Numbered from the stretch's first letter, positions 17,769 through 26,502 are shown. The stretch: 64,000 bases of DNA from Leucobacter sp. UCMA 4100 (GCF_027853335.1 NZ_JAFEUS010000002.1:806001-870000), one strand, 5' to 3'. Translations and numbers: made by a program. Notes: generated from the sequence alone by a model not told the origin.

Positions 17769-19052
17769 CTAGCGCTGAACCGCGAACGGTGCGATATCGA
17801 GCGGCTTGCCGTCTGAGGTCGGGGTGCGGCCTGCAACGAGGTCGGCAACCACTTCGCCCGTGATGGGGCCGAGTGAGAGGCCGTGCATGTTGTGGCCAGT
17901 TGCGACGATCGTGTTCGGGCGGCCCTTGACCGCGCCGAGCAGGGGCAGACCGTCAGAGGTCATCGGGCGAGGCCCAACCCACTCTTCGTACTTGTTATCC
18001 CAGTCGGCACCCTTAATCACGGTGCGGGCAGCCTTCTCAAGAACCTCCATGCGGCTCTTGTTGAACTGGTCTGGCTTCTCGTCGAACTCCATCATGCCGA
18101 CGATGCGCAGACGCTCGTGCATCGGAATGATGACGGCGTTGCGGTCCTTCGAGTGGATGAGGTGACGGGGCATGGTCTCGACCGGAACCGAGAAGCTGTA
18201 GCCCTTGCCCGAAACAACCTTCTTGTGCTTCACGCCTGACTTGCGCAGAATCGGGGTGGTGTAGGCGCCTGCAGCGACCACGACCTTGTCGCCTGAGAAG
18301 GTGTGCTCGACGCCGTTGGCGTCAACGGCGATGATGCCGCGGCCATCGGCCGTGAGGCGATCGCCCTTGTAGCCAACCTTGAAGTCAACACCCTGCTTCT
18401 TGAGGTCTTCGACGAGGCTCGCCACGAAGGTGACGGGGTCGAGTGAACGCTCAGCGGGAAGCAGGTAGCCGCCGGTGATGCCAGGCTGGAGAGCCGGCTC
18501 GAACTCGTGCAGCTCCTTGCCGCGCATGATCGGTCCGGGTGCGGTGCCCCAGCCCTTCTTTGCGCGCTCCTGATAGGCACGGTGTGAACCAACGAGCAGA
18601 TCTTCGTCTGACGCCGTCATGAGGAAGCCGTCACGCTGCTGACCGGTCGTGTCGATGCCGGCCTCGGTGAGGCGGTCGAGCGACGGGAAGATACCGTCGG
18701 CAAACTGCGCGAGGGCAGCGCTACCACTGGCCATGCGCTTCTTGCCCGAGGCGAAGATGAAGTCGAGGCCCCAGAAGGCCAGGTAAGGAATCTTCGAGAG
18801 CGCGATCGTGAGGTAGTGGGTCGGGGTAAAGACGCCCTTGACCACATCTTTCACCATGTTGGGTGAAGCGAGTGGGGCTACCTGCTGAGGGGTGATCTCA
18901 CCCGCGTTTCCGATCGCAGCGCCCGCACCGGGGTGGTCGCTCTCAACGATGGTCACGGTGTGGCCTTCGCGCAGCAGCGCGTGAGCCGAGCACAGACCGA
19001 TGAGACCGCCGCCTACGATGACGACATGCTGTTTGGGTGGCGTTTCAGCCAT
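17769..19052 (-). CDS. FAD-dependent D-amino-acid dehydrogenase-like protein (DadA family)
   Basis: A 427-aa flavoprotein of the DAO/DadA family that would oxidise a D-amino acid (or glycine/proline derivative) to the oxo acid plus ammonia and pass electrons to the membrane. The dinucleotide motif VVIVGGGLIGLCSAHALL sits at the N-terminus. The C-terminal WVGPRPMTSDGLPLLGAV and ATGHNMHGLSLGP segments are typical. The longer ORF to 19085 adds 11 residues; the ATG at 19052 has AGGAGG upstream and is preferred. It is monocistronic with its own terminator. The nearby AGCS symporter makes alanine a reasonable substrate guess. Confidence 0.9.
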   Translation of the reverse strand: MAETPPKQHVVIVGGGLIGLCSAHALLREGHTVTIVESDHPGAGAAIGNAGEITPQQVAPLASPNMVKDVVKGVFTPTHYLTIALSKIPYLAFWGLDFIFASGKKRMASGSAALAQFADGIFPSLDRLTEAGIDTTGQQRDGFLMTASDEDLLVGSHRAYQERAKKGWGTAPGPIMRGKELHEFEPALQPGITGGYLLPAERSLDPVTFVASLVEDLKKQGVDFKVGYKGDRLTADGRGIIAVDANGVEHTFSGDKVVVAAGAYTTPILRKSGVKHKKVVSGKGYSFSVPVETMPRHLIHSKDRNAVIIPMHERLRIVGMMEFDEKPDQFNKSRMEVLEKAARTVIKGADWDNKYEEWVGPRPMTSDGLPLLGAVKGRPNTIVATGHNMHGLSLGPITGEVVADLVAGRTPTSDGKPLDIAPFAVQR

Positions 19053-19137
19053 TTCGATGATCCTCCTGGATTTTCTTGAGCACAACGAGCACGAGTGTAC
19101 TCTCTTTTAATCCAGTTTTCCTAGCCGAAAAAGGAAG

Positions 19138-19839
19138 TCATCCGAAACGGTAACCGACACCTCGAACCGTGTGCACGATCTGCGGTTGTTTTGGGTTTTC
19201 TTCGATGCGTGCGCGAATGCGTTTAATGTGCACGTCGAGGGTCTTCGTGTCACCGAAATAGTCACTTCCCCAGACCCGATCAATGAGCTGCCCGCGGGTG
19301 AGCACGCGGCCCTGGTTGCGCATGAGCAGGCTCAGTAATTCGAACTCGCGCAGGGGCATCTGGGTGCGCTCACCGCGCACGTGCACCTCGTGTCGTTCGG
19401 TGTCGAGCGCGATGCCGTGGCCCTCGATCACGCTGTCGTCGAGTGGCTCTGCCTCGACACTCTCGGGTCGCGGCGTGTCGCTGCGTCGCAGCATTGCCCG
19501 AACGCGTGCGAGTAGCTCGCGCGACGAGTAGGGCTTCGTAATGTAGTCGTCGGCACCGAGTTCAAGCCCCACCACGATGTCAATCTCGGTGTCTTTGGCC
19601 GTGAGCATGATGATGGGCACCTGCGAGGTCTGGCGGATCTCGCGACAGACCTCGGTGCCCGGCACGAAGGGCAGCATGAGGTCAAGCAGCACGAGATCAA
19701 ACGTGTCTTTCGCGAACTCCTCGAGAGCGGCTCGCCCGTCTCGAGCAATACGTACGCGGTAGCCCTCGCGTTCGAGCAAGAACGCGAGCGGGTCGGCGAT
19801 CGAATCTTCGTCTTCGACGAGCAAGATGCGTGCGGTCAC
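19138..19839 (-). CDS. regX3: OmpR/PhoB-type response regulator, RegX3-like
   Basis: A 233-aa DNA-binding response regulator. The receiver has the acidic pocket E9/D10, phospho-acceptor D53 (LLDLMLP), T80 and K102 (TKPYSSREL). The C-terminal winged helix (about 135-232) ends HIKRIRARIEENPKQPQIVHTVRGVGYRFG-like, diagnostic of the OmpR family. The GTG start overlaps the kinase stop by 4 nt (GTGA). Divergence from phoU, the downstream pst operon and GTTCAC repeats in both promoters identify it as the phosphate-starvation regulator. Confidence 0.95.
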   Translation of the reverse strand: MTARILLVEDEDSIADPLAFLLEREGYRVRIARDGRAALEEFAKDTFDLVLLDLMLPFVPGTEVCREIRQTSQVPIIMLTAKDTEIDIVVGLELGADDYITKPYSSRELLARVRAMLRRSDTPRPESVEAEPLDDSVIEGHGIALDTERHEVHVRGERTQMPLREFELLSLLMRNQGRVLTRGQLIDRVWGSDYFGDTKTLDVHIKRIRARIEENPKQPQIVHTVRGVGYRFG

Positions 19840-21062
19840 GCGTCACTCTCCTTCACGTGTGTAGCCTGTCCGGCTTGACGCGCCCTATCGACGCGATTCT
19901 TCTGTGTCTTTTTCTTCTTCCGCATCGTCGCTGAAAGCGCGAGCGGAAAACTCAGTTCAAAGGTCGCGCCCTCGCCGGGCACCGACCTCACGGTCACGTC
20001 GCCGCCGTGCGCTCGCATGGTGTTGCGAACGATGCTCAGCCCGAGACCCGATCCGCCAAGTTTGCGGCTTCGGCCCTCGTCGACGCGAAAGAAGCGCTCG
20101 AAAATGCGCGATTGAAACTCCGGGTCAATGCCGGGCCCGTCGTCGCTCACGCTCACCGCGAAGGCCCCGTCGTGGTCGCCGATCACCACGCGCACCTCGC
20201 CGCCCTCGGGAGAGTAGGCGATCGCGTTGGTGATGAGGTTTGCGACGGCGACGCCAATCGCAGAACGGCGGCCGAAGATCACGGTTTCTTGCGGCTTACG
20301 GGTGTTGTCTTCAAGCACAATGCTCACACCGTGGCCGCTCGCGAGTTCGGTGTGCTGCTCGACCTGCTCGACGACGAGCTCGCGCAGGTCGATGCGCTCG
20401 CGCGCCTCTTTTGAGAGCGAGGCCTGGGCCTCAGAGAGGCGGATCACGTCGCGCGAGAGTTCGCCAAGGCGCCGGCTCTCGGCCCCGAGCTTCTCTGCGA
20501 AGTTCTTCACCATCGCCGGGTCGTCGGAGGCCTCGCCAATCGCTTCGGAAAGGAGACCGATGGCCGCGATCGGGGTTTTGAGCTCGTGGCTCATGTTCGC
20601 GATGAAGTCACGCCGCAGGGCGTGCACGCGCTGCGCCTCACCCTGATCAGCCGCAAACACCACAACGTGATAATCGTCGAGTGGCGCGATGCGCAGGCTC
20701 ACCGCGTCGGGAGCATCGGGGCGTTTCGGGTCGCGCATGTAGGGTTCGCCGGTCGCGAGCACGCGAAAGACCGTCGACTGAATGCGTGGTTGGCGCAGCA
20801 GCCGGTCAAGGTCGGTCGAACCGTCATACTCTCTCGCGGCGTGATTCGCGTACACGGGGTTGCCGGTCTCGTCGAGAATGAGGCAAAACATGTCAATCTC
20901 TTCGAGAATGCGCTTCGCGACCTTGAGCGTTTCGGCACTGTCGGCGCTCGTGTAGGTCATACGGGTTTGCTGCACCCTCGTCGCCCAGACGATAAAGAGC
21001 ACGACGATGGCACCCAGGAGAATGCCTACTCCAAGCTCTACGTGCGGTGTCATGTTGCCCAT
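19836..21062 (-). CDS. senX3: Phosphate-sensing histidine kinase, SenX3-like
   Basis: A 408-aa membrane kinase: one helix at about 10-28, a PAS-like segment (~50-140, LDETGNPVYANHAA), HisKA with H159 (FIANMSHELKTPIAAIG), and an ATPase domain with N box (LITNAIAYSPEGG), DDGPGIDPEFQSRIFERFF and GGSGLGLSIV. The single helix fits SenX3 rather than PhoR with a large sensor loop; phosphate status is probably read through PhoU and the Pst transporter. The ATG at 21062 follows CAGGTG; an in-frame extension to 21131 would run across the PHO-box region. Alternative ATG at 21053. Confidence 0.94.
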   Translation of the reverse strand: MGNMTPHVELGVGILLGAIVVLFIVWATRVQQTRMTYTSADSAETLKVAKRILEEIDMFCLILDETGNPVYANHAAREYDGSTDLDRLLRQPRIQSTVFRVLATGEPYMRDPKRPDAPDAVSLRIAPLDDYHVVVFAADQGEAQRVHALRRDFIANMSHELKTPIAAIGLLSEAIGEASDDPAMVKNFAEKLGAESRRLGELSRDVIRLSEAQASLSKEARERIDLRELVVEQVEQHTELASGHGVSIVLEDNTRKPQETVIFGRRSAIGVAVANLITNAIAYSPEGGEVRVVIGDHDGAFAVSVSDDGPGIDPEFQSRIFERFFRVDEGRSRKLGGSGLGLSIVRNTMRAHGGDVTVRSVPGEGATFELSFPLALSATMRKKKKTQKNRVDRARQAGQATHVKESDA

Positions 21063-21092
21063 CGTATTGCACCTGCCGAACCGTTGTTCGCT

Positions 21093-21136
21093 GTTCACAC
21101 AGTGTTCACCGAGGCGCCGCACCGCGTTCACGCGAG
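21093..21136. promoter_or_regulatory. PHO-box-like repeats between senX3 and phoU
   Basis: GTTCAC occurs at 21093, 21104 and 21126, offsets of 11 and 22 nt, so all three are on the same helical face. This matches the 11-nt direct-repeat layout of actinobacterial PhoP/RegX3 sites. A reverse-oriented GGTGAACCC follows at 21151. The site can control both senX3-regX3 and phoU. Confidence 0.75.
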
Positions 21137-21188
21137 GGCTTCACACTGTCGGTGAACCCACTCAACACAGTGTATGCGAAAGGACACC

Positions 21189-21821
21189 ATGCGCACCGTT
21201 TTTCAACACGAGCTCTCAGAGCTCAGTGACGCCCTCGTCGAAGTGGGTGAACTTGTACAGTTAGCGATCACCGACGCGACCACCGCGTTTCGCAACACTG
21301 ATATCGAGCTCGCCGAAGAGGTGCTCACTCTTGGCTCGCGCATCGACGAGAAGTGCCGCGCGCTCGACGAGACCGCGATCGACATTCTCGCGAGGCAGGC
21401 CCCGGTCGCGAGCGATCTGAAGCTCGTGGTCACCGCGCTGCGCATCTCATCGTCCCTTGAGCGCATGGGTGACCTCGCGCTGCACATCGCGAACCTCGCC
21501 CGGTACCGCTTTCCTGAGCGAGCGATTCCGAAGGGCCTCAAAAAGATTTTCACCGAGATGGGCGCGATCGATGTCGAGATCGCGGGCCTGCTCGTACAGA
21601 TGCTCAGCGAACAGCATCCGGCACTGCTCACCGAGATCGACGAGCTCGACGACAAGGTCGACAACCTGCACGTACGCGTCTTCGAGAAGGTGCTGAGCGA
21701 CGGTATGGAAGACACCGCGAGCATCGTCGACGCGACCCTCGCGAGCCGTTACCACGAGCGCTTTGGCGACCACGCGGTGTCGATCGCGCAGCGCATCATC
21801 GAACTCATTCCTTCTGAATAA
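21189..21821 (+). CDS. phoU: Phosphate signalling protein PhoU
   Basis: A 210-aa all-helical protein that links the Pst transporter to the sensor kinase and represses the regulon at high phosphate. Two three-helix bundles are recognisable by their repeated metal-binding E/D motifs: LEEVLTLGSRIDEKCRALDE-like in the first half and LLTEIDELDDKVDNLH in the second. The ATG at 21189 follows AAAGGA; five extra codons upstream are possible but lack a start signal. It diverges from senX3-regX3, the arrangement seen in other actinobacteria, and precedes pst. Confidence 0.96.
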   Translation: MRTVFQHELSELSDALVEVGELVQLAITDATTAFRNTDIELAEEVLTLGSRIDEKCRALDETAIDILARQAPVASDLKLVVTALRISSSLERMGDLALHIANLARYRFPERAIPKGLKKIFTEMGAIDVEIAGLLVQMLSEQHPALLTEIDELDDKVDNLHVRVFEKVLSDGMEDTASIVDATLASRYHERFGDHAVSIAQRIIELIPSE

Positions 21822-21881
21822 CGAGCATCGACGCTGGGCGCTGAGACCCTCAGTCGCACCGCGGCCAAGATGACAACAACC

Positions 21882-21925
21882 GTTCACCTCGCGTTCACCG
21901 TCACGCCTCTGCCTCGTCACCCGGG
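21882..21925 (+). promoter_or_regulatory. PHO-box-like repeats upstream of pstS
   Basis: GTTCACC occurs at 21882 and 21893, exactly 11 nt apart, with a degenerate third unit CGTCACCCGGG at 21915, again on an 11-nt register. They lie 77-120 nt before the pstS start, a usual position for activation by the phosphorylated regulator. Confidence 0.85.
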
Positions 21926-22001
21926 GCTCCTAGCTTTGACGGTGTGAGGTGGTACACCACACACCCGAAACCAACATCGAACATCGATTGGAAAAACACA
22001 C

Positions 22002-23105
22002 GTGAAACTCAAGACCTCACTGCAGATCGGCGCTCTGACCGTTGCAGCGCTCGTAGGGCTTACCGGCTGCGCAACGAACGAGTCGACTCCCGACACCGAC
22101 AGCGACGCCAAGGCTCCCGAAACCTCACTCTCGGGGTCACTCGTCGGCGCGGGCGCTTCGTCACAGGGCGAGGCACAGACCGCCTGGATCGCCTCGTTCC
22201 TCGAGGAGCAGCCAGACGTCACGATCAACTACGACCCGGCTGGCTCGGGCACAGGCCGCGAAAACTTCCAGCAGGGCGCTGCATCATTCGCCGGCTCAGA
22301 CCGCGCATTCAAGCTCGAAGAGATCGAGGCGGGTCCCTTCGCAACGTGTGCTGCCGACAGCGGCCTCGTCGAGCTGCCCCTCTACATCTCACCCATCGCC
22401 GTGATCTTCAACCTCGACGGTGTTGACTCGCTCAACCTCGACGCCGAGACCCTCGCGAAGATTTTCGTGGGCGACATTACGAAGTGGAACGACCCGGCAA
22501 TCGCCTCGCAGAACGAGGGAACCGACCTTCCTGACCTCGCAATCACCCCGGTGCACCGCTCAGATAAGTCGGGCACGACCGGCAACTTCACCGACTACCT
22601 CGGTGCCGCGGCAGCCGACGTCTGGACTCACGGTTCAGTCGAGGAGTGGCCGGTAGACGGCGGCGAGGCAGCCGCACAGACCTCGGGTCTCGTGAGCGCG
22701 GTCGAGGGCGGCAACGGCACCATCGGTTACGCTGACGCATCGCGCGCTGGCGACCTCGGCACCGTAAGCATCAAGGTCGGTGACGAGTACGTTGCCTACT
22801 CACCCGAGGCAGCAGCCGCGGTTGTCGACGCATCACCGCTCGAAGAGGGCCGCAGCGATGCCGACCTCGCGATCGCTCTCGACCGCACCACCGAGGCAGC
22901 GGGCGTATACCCGATCGTGCTCATCAGCTACCTCATCGGTTGCGAAACCTACGATGACTCGGCTGTCGCACCCCTCGTGAAGGAGTACTTCTCGTACGCA
23001 GCGAGCGAGGCAGGCCAGAAGATCGCGGCCGACAACGCAGGCTCGGCACCGATCTCGAGCGAGCTTCGCACCCAGATCGAAAAGGCAATCGACACCATCA
23101 AGTAA
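22002..23105 (+). CDS. pstS: Phosphate-binding lipoprotein PstS
   Basis: A 367-aa extracytoplasmic phosphate receptor. The signal peptide ends in the lipobox LTGC with C23 as the lipidated residue, followed by a short acidic linker. Phosphate-site motifs are visible: GAGASSQGEAQTAW (~48-62), YDPAGSGTGRENF, FAGSDRAF and HRSDKSGTTGNFTDYL. The start is a GTG at 22002. PHO boxes precede it and a stable hairpin follows it, so more PstS than permease should be made. The first gene of pstSCAB. Confidence 0.97.
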   Translation: MKLKTSLQIGALTVAALVGLTGCATNESTPDTDSDAKAPETSLSGSLVGAGASSQGEAQTAWIASFLEEQPDVTINYDPAGSGTGRENFQQGAASFAGSDRAFKLEEIEAGPFATCAADSGLVELPLYISPIAVIFNLDGVDSLNLDAETLAKIFVGDITKWNDPAIASQNEGTDLPDLAITPVHRSDKSGTTGNFTDYLGAAAADVWTHGSVEEWPVDGGEAAAQTSGLVSAVEGGNGTIGYADASRAGDLGTVSIKVGDEYVAYSPEAAAAVVDASPLEEGRSDADLAIALDRTTEAAGVYPIVLISYLIGCETYDDSAVAPLVKEYFSYAASEAGQKIAADNAGSAPISSELRTQIEKAIDTIK

Positions 23106-23111
23106 GCCGTA

Positions 23112-23145
23112 GGGGGAGCGCACCTGAGACCGGGTGCGCTCCCCC
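23112..23145 (+). terminator. Hairpin between pstS and pstC (attenuator)
   Basis: A perfect 13-bp stem (GGGGGAGCGCACC at 23112-23124 with 23133-23145) without a U-tract, starting 6 nt after the pstS stop. It may stabilise the pstS message or partly terminate transcription. Confidence 0.75.
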
Positions 23146-23199
23146 ACACGCTTCGCCAACACCTCACGCTCTCACTACCACTACGATCACGAGGGACCG

Positions 23200-24123
23200 A
23201 TGACAACCGTGAATACCCCGAAGATTCCGCGCCGCATGGGCGACCGGGTCTTCCAAGGAGCGGCGAAGGCCGCGGGAGGTGCGATTCTCGTCACCCTCGC
23301 CGCAGTAGCGCTGTTCCTCCTCGCGAATAGCCTGCCGGCATTCACTGCCACCAATGAGGACGCTTCGATCCTCACCACAAATTTCTGGAGCTACGTACTC
23401 CCCCTCATCTTCGGCACGGTCTGGGTCTCGATTCTCGCCCTCGCTCTCGCCGCCCCCGTCGCGCTCGGCATCGCGCTGTTCATCACGCACTACGCCCCGC
23501 GCCGCCTCGCCGGCATGCTCGGCGCCGTGGTCGATCTGCTTGCCGCGGTTCCCTCGGTCGTCTTCGGCCTGTGGGGCATCGGCGTTCTCGCACCCGCGAT
23601 TCAACCGGTCTATGCGTGGTTCACCGAACACCTCGGGTGGATCCCCATTTTCCAAGGCCCGGTCTCTGGCACCGGGCGCACCATTCTTACCGCGGCAATC
23701 GTTCTCGCCGTCATGGTGCTTCCCATCATGACCGCCCTCAACCGCGAGGTCTTTCTGCAAACCCCGAAGCTCACTGAAGAGGCCGCTTACGGCCTCGGTG
23801 CGACGAAGTGGGAAACCATTCGCATGGCCGTCATTCCGTTTGGCCGCTCTGGCATCATCTCAGCGGCGATGCTCGGTCTCGGCCGCGCGCTCGGCGAGAC
23901 GATGGCCGTCGCCATGGTGCTCTCGGCAACCGGCACCGTCACGTTCAACCTGCTCACCTCGCAGAACCCATCGACGATCGCAGCGAACATCGCGCTCACG
24001 TTTCCCGAGGCTTACCAAACCAACATCAACGTTCTTATCGCGACCGGCATGATCTTGTTCATCGTGACCTTCGCGGTCAACGCGGCCGCTCGCTGGGTCG
24101 TGAGGAGGCTTTCAGTTGACTAA
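23200..24123 (+). CDS. pstC: Phosphate ABC transporter permease PstC
   Basis: A 307-aa inner-membrane permease with about six helices. The ABC coupling (EAA) loop is visible as EEAAYGLGATKWETI in the C-terminal half, and AAVPSVVFGLWGI is the typical PstC/A membrane motif. The ORF extends to 23134, but the ATG at 23200 has GAGGGA 4 nt upstream and is preferred. Its last 8 nt overlap pstA. Confidence 0.96.
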   Translation: MTTVNTPKIPRRMGDRVFQGAAKAAGGAILVTLAAVALFLLANSLPAFTATNEDASILTTNFWSYVLPLIFGTVWVSILALALAAPVALGIALFITHYAPRRLAGMLGAVVDLLAAVPSVVFGLWGIGVLAPAIQPVYAWFTEHLGWIPIFQGPVSGTGRTILTAAIVLAVMVLPIMTALNREVFLQTPKLTEEAAYGLGATKWETIRMAVIPFGRSGIISAAMLGLGRALGETMAVAMVLSATGTVTFNLLTSQNPSTIAANIALTFPEAYQTNINVLIATGMILFIVTFAVNAAARWVVRRLSVD

Positions 24124-25054
24124 CACGCTCACGCCACAGGCAGCCGGCAAGGCGCCTGCCCCGAAGCCGACTTCGACCGGTCTCGGCAAGGGCATCTCGT
24201 TCAGGCGCAAGTTCTCGAACAGTCTCGCGACCGTACTCGTCTCGTTCGCCTTCTTGCTCGCCCTCGTGCCCCTCATCTCGGTCATGATCACGACCATCTC
24301 TGGCGGCGCGGCACGCTTCGACCTCGAGTTCTTCACGCAGTCAATGCGCGGCGTCATCGGCGAGGGCGGCGGTGCACTCCACGCCCTCGTGGGCACGCTG
24401 CTCATCACCCTCACCGCGACGGTTATCTCGGTGCCGCTCGGCCTCTTCACCTCGATTTATCTCGTCGAGTACGGCCGTGGCCGGGCCGCCAAGGTCATCA
24501 CTTTCCTCGTCGACGTCATGACGGGTATTCCCTCGATCGTCGCGGGCCTCTTCGCTTACGCGCTCTTCGCCCTCATTCTGGGCCCCGGCACGAAGCTCGG
24601 CATCGCGGGCGCGATCGCCCTCACCGTGCTCATGATTCCGGTCGTCGTGCGCTCGAGCGAAGAAATGCTGCGCCTCGTCTCACAGGATCTGCGCGAGGCT
24701 GGTTCGGCGCTCGGCGCCCCGCAGTGGGTCGTCATCACCAAGATCGTGCTGCCCACCGCGCTGCCAGGCATCGTCACCGGTGTGCTGCTCTCAATCGCGA
24801 GGGTGATCGGCGAGACCGCTCCGCTGCTCGTCGCTGCCGGATACACGGCAAACATGAACTACAACATCTTCTCTGAACGCATGCAGTCGCTGCCCGTATA
24901 CGTCTACTCGCAGTACACGAACCAGGGCAACCCGGCGCACGCGTTTCTCGACAGGGCCTGGGCCGCAGCCCTCGTGCTCATTCTCATCGTGCTGTTGCTC
25001 AACATCGTGGGCCGCGTCATCGCCAAGAAGTTCGGCGTCAAGACCGGCCGCTAG
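24116..25054 (+). CDS. pstA: Phosphate ABC transporter permease PstA (TTG start)
   Basis: A 312-aa permease partner of PstC with six helices. The coupling loop is REAGSALGAPQWVVI; TGIPSIVAGLFAYALF is the PstA membrane motif. The start appears to be TTG at 24116 inside the pstC tail: GAGGAGG lies at 24102-24108, a 7-nt spacing, and the first codons (MTNTLTPQ) are in frame. No ATG or GTG with a comparable site is near. The 8-nt overlap suggests coupling to pstC. Confidence 0.95.
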   Translation: MTNTLTPQAAGKAPAPKPTSTGLGKGISFRRKFSNSLATVLVSFAFLLALVPLISVMITTISGGAARFDLEFFTQSMRGVIGEGGGALHALVGTLLITLTATVISVPLGLFTSIYLVEYGRGRAAKVITFLVDVMTGIPSIVAGLFAYALFALILGPGTKLGIAGAIALTVLMIPVVVRSSEEMLRLVSQDLREAGSALGAPQWVVITKIVLPTALPGIVTGVLLSIARVIGETAPLLVAAGYTANMNYNIFSERMQSLPVYVYSQYTNQGNPAHAFLDRAWAAALVLILIVLLLNIVGRVIAKKFGVKTGR

Positions 25055-25130
25055 GCAGCCACCCATACTCGCCCCACGCGTGCTGCCCCTGGCACCGCGC
25101 ACAGGCCCCAAAACGTAGAAAGAACCCACC

Positions 25131-25910
25131 ATGTCAAACCGCATCGACATCACCGACCTCGACATCTACTACGGCAAGTTTCACGCCGTCGAAAAGGTCA
25201 CGGTCAACATCGAACCCAAGTCGGTCACCGCGTTCATCGGCCCCTCGGGCTGCGGCAAGTCAACCCTCTTGCGTTCAATCAACCGCATGCACGAAATGAC
25301 CCCCGGTGCCACCGTGACCGGCTCGCTCGAGCTCGACGGCCAGAACCTCTACGCCTCGGGCATCGACCCGGTCGAGGTTCGTAAGCAGATCGGCATGGTG
25401 TTTCAGCGCGCAAACCCCTTCCCGACCATGACCATTCGCGAAAACGTGCTCGCCGGCGTACGCCTCTCGAACAAGCGTCTCTCGCGCAGCGACGCCGACG
25501 ATCTCGTCGAGCGTTCACTGCGCGGAGCCAACCTGTGGAACGAGGTCAAAGACCGCCTCGATTTGAGCGGATCGGGCCTCTCTGGCGGCCAGCAACAGCG
25601 TCTCTGCATCGCGCGCGCCATCGCCGTCGAGCCGCAGGTGCTACTCATGGACGAGCCTTGCTCGGCCCTCGACCCCATCTCGACCCTCGCGATCGAAGAC
25701 CTCATCTCGCAGCTGCGCGAAAACTACACGATCGTCATCGTGACCCACAACATGCAGCAGGCGGCTCGCGTCTCTGACCGTACCGCCTTCTTCAACCTCG
25801 CTGGCGTCGGCCAGCCTGGCCGCCTCATCGAGGTCGACGAAACCTCGACGATCTTCAGCTCACCCAAGGTGCAGGCGACCGAAGACTACATCTCGGGCCG
25901 CTTCGGGTAA
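25131..25910 (+). CDS. pstB: Phosphate ABC transporter ATP-binding protein PstB
   Basis: A 259-aa ATPase that drives the Pst importer. Walker [10 protein letters not shown] (37-45), Q-loop VFQRANPFP, signature [14 protein letters not shown], Walker B VLLMDEP and switch H ([13 protein letters not shown]) are all present; the PFPM-type Q-loop and the CSALDPIST box are PstB-specific. It follows pstA by 76 nt and is followed by a strong hairpin, so it ends the operon. Confidence 0.98.
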   Translation: MSNRIDITDLDIYYGKFHAVEKVTVNIEPKSVTAFIGPSGCGKSTLLRSINRMHEMTPGATVTGSLELDGQNLYASGIDPVEVRKQIGMVFQRANPFPTMTIRENVLAGVRLSNKRLSRSDADDLVERSLRGANLWNEVKDRLDLSGSGLSGGQQQRLCIARAIAVEPQVLLMDEPCSALDPISTLAIEDLISQLRENYTIVIVTHNMQQAARVSDRTAFFNLAGVGQPGRLIEVDETSTIFSSPKVQATEDYISGRFG

Positions 25911-25952
25911 CGCGCGGCTTCCGGCGCACAGGCGGCACCGGGCACGAGCACC

Positions 25953-25985
25953 GTCGCGGGGCGAGCGCGATTCTCGCCCCGCGAC
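25953..25985 (+). terminator. Terminator of the pst operon
   Basis: A perfect 13-bp stem (GTCGCGGGGCGAG at 25953-25965 with 25973-25985) and 7-nt loop. It lies 43 nt after pstB and before the next promoter. No U-tract. Confidence 0.75.
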
Positions 25986-26042
25986 GAGTTCATGTACACT
26001 CGAGAACGGTATGTAGTTTTGACTGGAAGGTTGGCGCATCAC

Positions 26043-26288
26043 ATGGCATCGTCACAGAAGAACGCCGAGAGCAACGGCCAAGAGCAGCTGTTCGCCGAGG
26101 TTCAGGGCGGTGGAGCGAGCTTCGTCATGCTCGTGCAGCTGCTTTTCGCACTCGTGCTGGTATTCGGCGGTTTCTACGTCTTCAGCCTCGCATTCTCGCA
26201 CCCTGAGCAGGGCATCGAGCTGTTCGTGGGCGGCCTCCTCGCGGTAACCATTGGTTTCATCACCGCGTTCACCTCGCGCACGAAGTAA
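26043..26288 (+). CDS. Small two-helix membrane protein, hypothetical
   Basis: An 81-aa protein: a polar N-terminus (ASSQKNAESNGQEQLF) then two hydrophobic segments (about 27-48 and 57-75) and a basic end (TSRTK). I do not recognise the family. The ATG at 26043 is preceded by GGAAGG at some distance; the frame is open to 25992, so a longer form cannot be ruled out. TACACT (25995-26000) may be its -10. It stands alone between the pst terminator and a 40-bp palindrome. Confidence 0.65.
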   Translation: MASSQKNAESNGQEQLFAEVQGGGASFVMLVQLLFALVLVFGGFYVFSLAFSHPEQGIELFVGGLLAVTIGFITAFTSRTK

Positions 26289-26321
26289 CGAGTTTTTGAT
26301 GGCCCACTCAGGGGCCGCACC

Positions 26322-26361
26322 CCGAAGGGGCCCTACACCACGTGGTGTAGGGCCCCTTCGG
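26322..26361. terminator. 40-bp perfect palindrome
   Basis: The left arm CCGAAGGGGCCCTACACCAC (26322-26341) is followed directly by its exact reverse complement (26342-26361) with no spacer. It lies 33 nt after the small membrane protein gene. As RNA it would form a very stable hairpin, so a terminator is likely, but there is no U-tract. Confidence 0.75.
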
Positions 26362-26403
26362 TCGTTCATCGCCCGTTGTTTTGAGCGCGGGGTTCAGATT
26401 CAT

Positions 26404-26481
26404 CGACTGAGCACCGGTTCGTCGAATGAGCATCGGTTCCGCGCGGTTTGCATGTACTTTCGGTGAATCGGTGCTCAGTCG
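26404..26481. repeat. Long inverted repeat (element D)
   Basis: Arms 26404-26420 and 26465-26481 match over 17 bp with one mismatch (CGACTGAGCACCG core); the 44-nt loop contains a second degenerate copy of the left arm (ATGAGCATCGGTTC at 26427-26440). It lies between convergent genes, 22 nt from the stop of the amine oxidase. Single copy in this window. Confidence 0.75.
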
Positions 26482-26502
26482 GCGAGAAGAAGGGCGCCTT
26501 CG

